Below are positions 14,656-19,856 of a stretch of DNA of 19,856 bases, piece by piece. The stretch spans positions 17,960 to 37,815 of the forward strand of contig DKYK01000080.1 of assembly GCA_002492415.1 (NCBI GenBank). Direction: 5' to 3'. Source of the stretch: Christensenella sp. UBA7102 (lineage in GTDB: Bacteria; Bacillota; Clostridia; Christensenellales; UBA1750). Numbering within the stretch: the stretch's first letter is position 1; each line of letters begins with the position of its first letter. A program made the translations under genes and the position numbers. Below the pieces are notes generated by a model. It made no database searches and had not been told where the DNA came from. It was given only the letters and a program-made list of their open reading frames with translations.

Positions 14656-15426
14656 TTGTCTAAAGTAATCTCAATTGCAAATCAAAAGGGCGGTGTCGGC
14701 AAGACAACTACGGCAGTGAACCTCTCTGCCTGTGTTGCTGATCGTGGCAAGCGTGTGCTGCTCATCGATCTGGACCCGCAGGGCAATGCGACGAGCGGCG
14801 TGGGCATTGATCATAACCGTGTGGAAAAGTCTGTCTACAATGTGTTGATGGATGATATTTCCGTGCAGGATGCCGTACTGCCCACCTGCGTCAAGAACTT
14901 ATACGTATTGCCCTCGCACATTCAGCTTGCGGGCGCTGAGATTGAATTGGTGTCAGCGCTCGCACGGGAGTATATCATCAGTCGTCAGCTCGAATTGGTC
15001 AAGCCGCTTTATGATTATGTCTTCATCGACTGTCCCCCTTCGCTCGGTCTATTGACTCTCAATGCGTTGACAGCGTCGGATTCCGTGCTTGTGCCTATTC
15101 AGTGCGAGTATTACGCATTGGAGGGTCTTACACAGCTGATGAATACCGTCCGCCTGGTAAAGAAGCGTCTGAATCCACAGTTGGATATCGAGGGCGTTGT
15201 GCTTACGATGCTGAATGGACGGACGAAACTGGGTGTCCAAGTCGTAGAGGAAGTCAAAAAGTTCTTTGGACAAAAGGTATACACCACCATAATTCCACGA
15301 AACGTGCGGCTGGGAGAGGCGCCCAGCTACGGTCAGCCCATCAATGTGTATGATGGTCGTTCGGCAGGATCATTGGCGTATTCCAGTCTGGCAAGTGAGT
15401 TTTTGAAGTGGAACGGAGGAGAATGA
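14656..15426 (+). CDS. parA: Chromosome partitioning ATPase ParA (Soj)
   Basis: This 256-residue ParA-type ATPase begins MSKVISIANQKGGVGKTTTAVNL, with the deviant Walker A motif KGGVGKT at 11-17. RVLLIDLDPQGNATSG and DYVFIDCPPSLGLLTLNAL follow, both family hallmarks. It acts on the nucleoid with ParB in origin segregation and, in Bacillota, can regulate DnaA activity. The start is TTG at 14656-14658: an in-frame stop lies five codons upstream and GAGG is ten bases before it, so no other start is available. parB begins one base after its stop. Confidence 0.96.
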   Translation: MSKVISIANQKGGVGKTTTAVNLSACVADRGKRVLLIDLDPQGNATSGVGIDHNRVEKSVYNVLMDDISVQDAVLPTCVKNLYVLPSHIQLAGAEIELVSALAREYIISRQLELVKPLYDYVFIDCPPSLGLLTLNALTASDSVLVPIQCEYYALEGLTQLMNTVRLVKKRLNPQLDIEGVVLTMLNGRTKLGVQVVEEVKKFFGQKVYTTIIPRNVRLGEAPSYGQPINVYDGRSAGSLAYSSLASEFLKWNGGE

Positions 15427-15427
15427 G

Positions 15428-16282
15428 ATGGCAAAACAGAAGCAAAGTGGATTGGGTCGTGGCATTGACGCCTTATTCGGGGACATGGGTCTGGCAGAAG
15501 AAAACACGGAAAACTTGGTGCAAATGATTGATTTGGGTCTGATTGATCCCAATAAAGAACAGCCAAGAAAGCATTTTGATGCGGACTCTTTGGCTCAACT
15601 GGCAGATTCCATTCGTTCAGTCGGCGTGATCCAGCCCATTGTACTCTCTCCAAATGGTAGACGGTATACCATCATCGCGGGAGAACGCCGTTGGCGTGCG
15701 GCACGTTTGGCCGAGTTAAAAGAAGTCCCTGCTCTGGTTCGCGAGGTCGAGGATGTCCGCCGCATGGAAATGTCGTTGATTGAGAATATTCAGCGCACAG
15801 ACCTCAATGCTATTGAAGAAGCGCGGGCCATCGAGGCTTTAATGCAGCAATGTGGCCTGACACAGGAACAGACAGCACAGAGGCTGGGAAAGAGCCGTTC
15901 GGCAGTTGCAAATCTGCTTCGTTTGCTCTCTCTTCCGGAAGAAATTATGCAAATGGTGGTCTCGGGTGAGTTAAGCGAGGGCCATGCACGCGCGTTGCTT
16001 GGCGCGCAAAGCGAGGCAGATATGATCGTGCTCGCACAAAGAATTCTTGCAAACGGACTCAATGTTCGTCAAACTGAAACTCTGGTCAAAACCTATCAAC
16101 AACCGCAGCCCGAGCGTGAGGAAGTGATTCGGTGTGCGGAGCTATCCCTGGTGGAGGAAGCCGCTCGCATGCGGTTTGGCACTAAGGTTACGATTACTGG
16201 CAATGAAAAAAAAGGAAAACTCATCATGCACTACAATAGCCCGGAGGACCTGGAACGGATCTATGAATTACTGAAACAATAG
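15428..16282 (+). CDS. parB: Chromosome partitioning protein ParB (Spo0J)
   Basis: This 284-residue ParB CTPase begins MAKQKQSGLGRGIDALFGD, the usual ParA-stimulating N-terminal motif. The CTP-binding residues lie in GERRWRA (85-91) and ENIQRTDL (119-126). A helix-turn-helix, LTQEQTAQRLGKSRSAVANLLRLL, binds parS, and the C-terminus dimerises. The ATG is preceded by GGAGGAG inside the end of parA, so translation is coupled. A perfect parS lies 29 bases after its stop codon, within the terminator. Confidence 0.97.
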   Translation: MAKQKQSGLGRGIDALFGDMGLAEENTENLVQMIDLGLIDPNKEQPRKHFDADSLAQLADSIRSVGVIQPIVLSPNGRRYTIIAGERRWRAARLAELKEVPALVREVEDVRRMEMSLIENIQRTDLNAIEEARAIEALMQQCGLTQEQTAQRLGKSRSAVANLLRLLSLPEEIMQMVVSGELSEGHARALLGAQSEADMIVLAQRILANGLNVRQTETLVKTYQQPQPEREEVIRCAELSLVEEAARMRFGTKVTITGNEKKGKLIMHYNSPEDLERIYELLKQ

Positions 16283-16297
16283 GAGCTTAGAACATAG

Positions 16298-16344
16298 AGC
16301 ACGGCATTCTTGTTTCACGTGAAACAAGAATGCCGTGCTTTTTT
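16298..16344 (+). terminator. Intrinsic terminator of parAB built around a parS site
   Basis: Bases 16298-16339 form an uninterrupted 42-base palindrome (21 + 21), beginning AGCACGGCATT and ending AATGCCGTGCT, followed by a run of six T at 16339-16344. As RNA it gives a very long stem ending in U residues. As DNA its centre is the parS site. Confidence 0.9.
16311..16326. other. parS: parS centromere site (perfect)
   Basis: TGTTTCACGTGAAACA is the exact parS consensus bound by ParB/Spo0J. It loads ParB, which then spreads as a CTP-dependent sliding clamp and recruits SMC. It lies about 10 to 14 kb from the candidate origins, where parS sites are expected. Confidence 0.95.
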
Positions 16345-16380
16345 ATGGACAAATTGCATATAGTTTAACAGGAATGGGTA

Positions 16381-16409
16381 TTGACATTAAGTTAGTTATG
16401 ACTTATCAT
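16381..16409 (+). promoter_or_regulatory. feoAB promoter
   Basis: A consensus TTGACA (16381-16386) and TATCAT (16404-16409) are exactly 17 bases apart. Transcription would start near 16416, about 75 bases before feoA. An operator-like palindrome overlaps the spacer and -10. Confidence 0.75.
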
Positions 16410-16469
16410 GTAAGCATAGGCTAACATAAAGTTAGCCATATTCATTCCATATGAGTTAGTTTATACTAA
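16392..16469. promoter_or_regulatory. Three similar palindromes: candidate iron-dependent repressor operators
   Basis: Box 1, TTAGTTATGACTTA (16392-16405), lies over the promoter spacer and -10. Box 2, TAAGCATAGGCTAA (16411-16424; its other strand reads TTAGCCTATGCTTA), lies over the expected start site. Box 3, TTAGTTTATACTAA (16456-16469), lies in the leader. All fit TTAGY-N4-RCTWA. The TTAG/CTAA half-sites resemble those of the DtxR/IdeR/MntR metalloregulators, although the spacing differs from the classical DtxR box. An extra half-site pair GGCTAAC/GTTAGCC spans 16419-16437. Repression by an iron-bound DtxR-like protein is the likely role; no such gene is in the window. Confidence 0.55.
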
Positions 16470-16489
16470 CATTGGAGGGGAGCGGGCAT

Positions 16490-16720
16490 ATGACGCTGGA
16501 TCAAGTGAAGGTCGGAGAGCATGGCATCATCGCGTCGGTAGGTGGAGAGGGCGCATTGCGCCGCAGGCTGCTGGACATGGGGCTGACACCCCGCACGCGC
16601 GTGATGGTGCGCAAGGTCGCGCCGATGGGGGATCCCATTGAACTGAATCTTCGCGGATATGAACTCACCATTCGCCTGGAAGACGCGCAAAAAATTGAGG
16701 TCACGGAGGAAAGAGCATGA
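16490..16720 (+). CDS. feoA: Ferrous iron transport protein FeoA
   Basis: This 76-residue SH3-like protein reads MTLDQVKVGEHGIIASV, LRRRLLDMGLTPRTRVMVRKVAPMGDPIELNLRGYELTIRL, matching FeoA (LxxMGLxPGxxVxVxxxAPxGDPIxIxxRGxxLxLR). FeoA is a cytoplasmic partner of the FeoB iron transporter. The ATG at 16490 is chosen because GGAGGGG lies nine bases upstream; an earlier in-frame TTG at 16472 overlaps that binding site. It overlaps feoB by 4 bases (ATGA). Confidence 0.95.
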   Translation: MTLDQVKVGEHGIIASVGGEGALRRRLLDMGLTPRTRVMVRKVAPMGDPIELNLRGYELTIRLEDAQKIEVTEERA

Positions 16721-18729
16721 TTATTGCATTGCTGGGCAATCCGAATTCGGGCAAAACGACACTGTTTAACCAGCTAACCGGAAGCAAGCAGCATGTGGGC
16801 AATTTTCCGGGCGTTACGGTGGAGAAAAAAGAGGGCGCCATTCGTGGTCAGAGAAATCTGACGCTGGTGGACCTTCCGGGCATTTATTCCCTGTCTCCCT
16901 ATACCGCGGAGGAGGTGGTGACGCGTGACTTTTTGCTGGTTGAAAAGCCGGAAGCTGTCATCAACATCGTGGATGCAACCAATATCGAGCGCAATCTGTA
17001 TCTGACGCTGCAGCTGATGGAAGTGGGGGTGCCGGTTGTGGTCGCGCTGAACATGATGGACGAGGTGCGCGCCAACGGCGATTCCATTGATGTGCAGAAG
17101 CTGAGCAGAAATCTGGGCATACCCATCGTACCCATCTCCGCAGCCAAGAACGAAGGTTGTGATGAACTGGTGCAGCGCACCATCGAGGTTGCCCATCAAA
17201 AGGAACGCCCACGCGGGCTGGATCTGTGTCAGGGAGAGGTGCACCGCGCGGTACACTCCATCGCGCACATTATTGAGGAGGAATTGAAGGCGACTGGCCT
17301 GCCTGCGCGCTATGCGGCCACGAAGGTGGTAGAGGGCGACCCCATCACGCTGAGCAAGCTTAACTTGAGCGAAAGCCAACAGGGCATCGTGCAGAAAATT
17401 GTCACCGAGATGGAGCATAACCTGGGGACGGATCGCGAGGCAGCGCTGGCGGATATGCGCTACGATTTCATCGCAAAGGCCTGCAAGGATGCAGTGAAGA
17501 AAAACGGAAATTCCCGAGAAATGCAGCGTTCCATTCGCATTGACAACGTGCTGACGAACAAATACCTGGGCATTCCTATTTTCCTGGCGGTGATGCTGCT
17601 GGTATTTTACCTCACCTTCAATGTGATTGGTCAACCGCTGTCCGATCTGCTGTCCACGGGCATTGATTGGGTGACAGGATTGCTGGATCGCGCACTGACG
17701 AATACGGGCATCAACGAGGCAGTCCATTCGCTGCTCGTTGACGGCGTTTGCATGGGCGTGGGCTCCGTACTCTCCTTTTTGCCCACGATCGTCACGCTGT
17801 TTTTCTTCCTGTCCATATTGGAGGACAGCGGCTATATGGCGCGCGTGGCCTTTGTCATGGATAAACTGCTGCGCAAAATTGGACTTTCAGGGCGCTCGTT
17901 CGTGCCCATGCTCATCGGATTTGGCTGCTCGGTGCCTGCCATCATGGCGACCCGCACACTGGCCAGTCAGCGTGACCGCAGGATGACCATACTGCTGACG
18001 CCATTCATGTCCTGCTCGGCAAAGCTCCCCATCTATGCAACCTTTACTGCAGCCTTTTTTCCGGACAAGGCTCCGCTCGTGCTGATCCTGCTGTACGCGG
18101 GCGGCATGGTGGTGGGCATACTCTATGGTCTGCTGCTGAAAAGCACGCTCTTCCGCGGCAATCCTGTGCCCTTTGTGATGGAGCTGCCCGCCTACCGCAT
18201 GCCGAGCGCAAAATCCGTGCTCATCCACATGTGGGAGAAAGCCAAGGACTTCCTGGTCAAGGCTTTTACCATCATTTTTGTGGCGTCCATTGTCATCTGG
18301 GTACTGCAGAGCTTTGATTCGCGGCTGATGATGGTGGAAGACGGCAGCCGCAGCATGCTCGCTGGGATTGGCCGCTTTATCGCGCCGATCTTCAAGCCGC
18401 TGGGCTTTGGCGAATGGATTCCCGCGACGGCGCTGCTGACCGGACTTTCTGCAAAGGAGGCCGTCGTCTCTACGCTCGCGGTGCTGACCAACGTGTCGGA
18501 TGTTTCGCTGCTGCCCTCCGTGCTTGCCGATACGTTTACTCCGCTTGCAGCGGCTTCCTTCCTTACCTTCACGCTGCTATACATGCCCTGTTTTGCGGCG
18601 GTGGCGGCGGTCAAACGCGAATTGGGCGGCGCGAAGTATGCCGTCGCCGCAATGGCCGCGCAGTGCGCCGTGGCTTGGATCGTTGCCTGTCTGGTCTATC
18701 AGATCGGACGGCTGTTCATAGGAGGCTGA
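16717..18729 (+). CDS. feoB: Ferrous iron transporter FeoB
   Basis: This 670-residue protein imports Fe(II) across the cytoplasmic membrane. The N-terminal G domain has G1 GNPNSGKT (7-14), VGNFPGVTVEKKEG, DLPGIYSLSPYTAEE and NMMDE, followed by a GDI-like helical spacer. The membrane part begins near ILGIPIFL-type sequence (here KYLGIPIFLAVMLLVFYLTF) and includes two Gate motifs, around FLPTIVTLFFFLSILEDSGYMARVAFVMD and SGRSFVPMLIGFGCSVPAIMATRTL. Another recognised block is FMSCSAKLPIY. The length is at the short end for the family but complete. Translation is coupled to feoA, and a small Cys-rich partner gene follows after 4 bases. Confidence 0.97.
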   Translation: MIIALLGNPNSGKTTLFNQLTGSKQHVGNFPGVTVEKKEGAIRGQRNLTLVDLPGIYSLSPYTAEEVVTRDFLLVEKPEAVINIVDATNIERNLYLTLQLMEVGVPVVVALNMMDEVRANGDSIDVQKLSRNLGIPIVPISAAKNEGCDELVQRTIEVAHQKERPRGLDLCQGEVHRAVHSIAHIIEEELKATGLPARYAATKVVEGDPITLSKLNLSESQQGIVQKIVTEMEHNLGTDREAALADMRYDFIAKACKDAVKKNGNSREMQRSIRIDNVLTNKYLGIPIFLAVMLLVFYLTFNVIGQPLSDLLSTGIDWVTGLLDRALTNTGINEAVHSLLVDGVCMGVGSVLSFLPTIVTLFFFLSILEDSGYMARVAFVMDKLLRKIGLSGRSFVPMLIGFGCSVPAIMATRTLASQRDRRMTILLTPFMSCSAKLPIYATFTAAFFPDKAPLVLILLYAGGMVVGILYGLLLKSTLFRGNPVPFVMELPAYRMPSAKSVLIHMWEKAKDFLVKAFTIIFVASIVIWVLQSFDSRLMMVEDGSRSMLAGIGRFIAPIFKPLGFGEWIPATALLTGLSAKEAVVSTLAVLTNVSDVSLLPSVLADTFTPLAAASFLTFTLLYMPCFAAVAAVKRELGGAKYAVAAMAAQCAVAWIVACLVYQIGRLFIGG

Positions 18730-18733
18730 TGAC

Positions 18734-18871
18734 ATGGGATTCTGGGACTGGATCATCCTTTTGCTGCTTGGGGCAGCTGCCGCGGGCGCGGGTTACGCGC
18801 TGCACAGAAGAAGGGGAACGGGGTGTGACGGCAACTGCGCCTGCTGCTCGCACTGCCGGAACCAAAGATGA
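18734..18871 (+). CDS. FeoB-associated Cys-rich small membrane protein
   Basis: This 45-residue protein has one N-terminal membrane helix (WDWIILLLLGAAAAGAGYAL), a basic stop-transfer HRRR, and a Cys-rich tail GCDGNCACCSHCRNQR with cysteines 31, 35, 37, 38 and 41. This is the plan of the FeoB-associated Cys-rich family (FeoC-like position, unrelated fold), thought to help FeoB, perhaps by metal or redox sensing. GGAGG at the end of feoB lies eight bases before the ATG. It ends just before a strong hairpin. Only its position and architecture support the role; the family function is poorly known. Confidence 0.85.
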   Translation: MGFWDWIILLLLGAAAAGAGYALHRRRGTGCDGNCACCSHCRNQR

Positions 18872-18874
18872 GAT

Positions 18875-18910
18875 AACCGCCTTCGGAGCGCTATCGTTCC
18901 GAAGGCGGTT
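18875..18910. terminator. Hairpin between the feo operon and the convergent gene
   Basis: AACCGCCTTCGGA (18875-18887) pairs perfectly with TCCGAAGGCGGTT (18898-18910) around a 10-base loop, a 13-bp stem. It begins four bases after the small feo gene. T tracts are short in both directions, so it is an imperfect terminator, probably shared. The right arm contains the last codons of the opposing transglutaminase-like gene. Confidence 0.6.
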
Positions 18911-19769
18911 GTTCGCACGATGCCTGAGAGAGGAGCTGCGGATAGTCCGTGCGGAGGTTTTCCGGGAAGAGCAGCCAGAAGTCCTGCGACTCGCCCACGC
19001 CGTATTCGCCCAAATATTCCAGATAGACCAGATTCTTCATGATATAGAGGTATTCTCCGGTGTGGCGTTTCCGCAGCTTCTGCGCATCCTGTTCCTCCTG
19101 ACCAGGGCAGAGAGGTGTGCAGAAGGCACATTCGGCGCACAGAGCGCGGATCTCCAGCGCGGAAAGCGGCGTGCCGTTCCCATCTACCCAGTACTGGTCG
19201 TTTGTGATGTCCAGCATTACCCATTTGCTCAGGGACTCGTCCCAAATCTCGTTGACTACATGGCAGTCGTCGTCATAGGGAGAGAGCGGCATCAACCACA
19301 GCTTGCGCGAAAATATGCCCTCCGCAAGACACATCTCATTGAGTATCTGCGCCTTTGCACGGCAGTTGATGCCGCGGCTGCGGTCGTCCAAGCTGTAGGA
19401 AAGCAGATCGGCGGCATTTTGCGGGATGTGGTTGTCATAATCGCTTCTGTGTGCCAGGCGCGGGGCGAATTCGTGCATCAGGCGCAGCGCGCGCTGAAGA
19501 CCCGTGCCTTCGCCTGCGACGGCGTCCAGACCGTAGCTTTCTCTCAGCGCGGCATACTCCGGAGCATCCAGATCGTACTGCATTTCAACGCGCTGTCCCT
19601 GTGAAAAGTCGGAAAAGGCGCGCAGTACGCCAGCCTCCATTATGGTAAGCTGCGCAGGGCTTTGCAGGTAGCTCACGTCGCGGCAGAACAGGCAGTAGAT
19701 GTTCAGCGCGGCGCTGGGCAGCAGCAGAACGGCAAGCGCTGCAATCGCAATGCGGCCGCCCCTCTTCAT
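18891..19769 (-). CDS. Membrane-anchored transglutaminase-like protein with CxxCxxCxxxCP motif
   Basis: This 292-residue protein starts MKRGGRIAIAALAVLLLPSAALNIYCLF, a signal peptide or membrane anchor, so the rest should face outside the cell. The transglutaminase-like catalytic triad is visible as Cys136 (GINCRAKAQILNEMCLAEG), His170 (CHVVNEIW) and Asp187 (KWVMLDITND). Such domains act as peptidases or amide-processing enzymes on proteins or peptidoglycan; the substrate here is unknown. An unusual segment, CAECAFCTPLCPG (Cys211, 214, 217, 221), has ferredoxin-type spacing. The ATG overlaps the stop of the upstream gene by 4 bases (ATGA), so the two are co-translated. It is convergent with the feo operon. 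The domain call is firm; function is not. Confidence 0.75.
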   Translation of the reverse strand: MKRGGRIAIAALAVLLLPSAALNIYCLFCRDVSYLQSPAQLTIMEAGVLRAFSDFSQGQRVEMQYDLDAPEYAALRESYGLDAVAGEGTGLQRALRLMHEFAPRLAHRSDYDNHIPQNAADLLSYSLDDRSRGINCRAKAQILNEMCLAEGIFSRKLWLMPLSPYDDDCHVVNEIWDESLSKWVMLDITNDQYWVDGNGTPLSALEIRALCAECAFCTPLCPGQEEQDAQKLRKRHTGEYLYIMKNLVYLEYLGEYGVGESQDFWLLFPENLRTDYPQLLSQASCEQPPSER

Positions 19770-19856
19770 TCCGCCTCCTGTGTGCGGAAGGAAAACACTT
19801 TTTCCAGCGCGACGGCAGTGCCCGTCTCGGGGTCTATGTTCATACTGATTTTGATA
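19766..19856 (-). CDS. 3' end of an unidentified gene upstream of the transglutaminase-like gene
   Basis: The frame runs in from the right edge of the window and ends in TGA overlapping the next ATG. The visible C-terminus reads ISMNIDPETGTAVALEKVF and then SFRTQEAE, 29 or so residues, hydrophilic, with no recognisable motif. A GGAGG within its last codons serves as ribosome binding site for the downstream gene. The 4-base overlap is the main evidence that it is a real gene in an operon with the transglutaminase-like protein. Confidence 0.55.
   Translation of the reverse strand, partial: IKISMNIDPETGTAVALEKVFSFRTQEAE

Noticed and set aside
18414..19604. Plus-strand open frame of 396 codons running from the end of feoB into the opposite strand of the transglutaminase-like gene
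   Set aside because: Part overlaps feoB out of frame and the rest is antisense to a protein with a visible catalytic triad; it also crosses the intergenic hairpin.
1..19856. CRISPR arrays, insertion sequences, tRNA or rRNA genes, prophage or attachment sites
   Set aside because: No regularly spaced direct repeats, transposase frames, tRNA-like cloverleaf ends or rRNA sequence were seen.

Overview
The window is the replication-origin neighbourhood of a bacterial chromosome, most likely a fairly GC-rich member of the Clostridia (Bacillota). The evidence is the gene order rpmH-rnpA-yidD-yidC-jag-mnmE-mnmG-rsmG-noc-parA-parB on one strand facing dnaA-dnaN-recF on the other, the presence of Noc, the Gram-positive-style short YidC, strong GGAGG ribosome binding sites and several GTG/TTG starts. 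I cannot place it below class level. The GH130 phosphorylase pair at the left edge is typical of gut or rumen mannan users.

Layout. (1) 1-1457, minus strand: the start of a GH130 mannosylglucose-phosphorylase-like gene, preceded by a GH130 mannooligosaccharide-phosphorylase-like gene. They form an operon whose promoter region carries a perfect 12-bp inverted repeat. (2) 1458-2838: 1.4 kb without a convincing protein gene. It holds a cluster of DnaA boxes around a very AT-rich segment, an orphan minus-strand terminator that may end a small RNA, and the recF terminator. (3) 2839-6479, minus strand: recF, dnaN, dnaA. (4) 6480-6913: a second DnaA-box cluster, the dnaA promoter and the rpmH promoter. 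(5) 6914-9359, plus strand: rpmH, rnpA, yidD, yidC, jag/khpB, ending in a terminator. (6) 9438-13377: mnmE, mnmG, rsmG. (7) 13599-16282: noc, parA, parB, with a parS-like site before noc and a perfect parS inside the terminator after parB. (8) 16381-18871: an iron-uptake operon feoA-feoB plus a small Cys-rich FeoB partner, preceded by three similar palindromes over a consensus promoter. (9) 18891-19856, minus strand: a membrane-anchored transglutaminase-like protein with a ferredoxin-like Cys motif, and the 3' end of an overlapping upstream gene.

The genes cover initiation and clamp loading (DnaA, DnaN), repair (RecF), ribosome/tRNA/RNase P biogenesis (L34, RnpA, MnmE, MnmG, RsmG), membrane insertion (YidD, YidC, with RNA-binding KhpB), chromosome segregation and nucleoid occlusion (ParA, ParB, Noc, parS), and ferrous iron import. 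I found no wholly new multi-gene system. The most interesting signals are non-coding: two DnaA-box clusters flanking the whole dnaA operon, parS fused to an intrinsic terminator, a long hairpin sharing bases with the noc promoter, and the triple operator before feoA.
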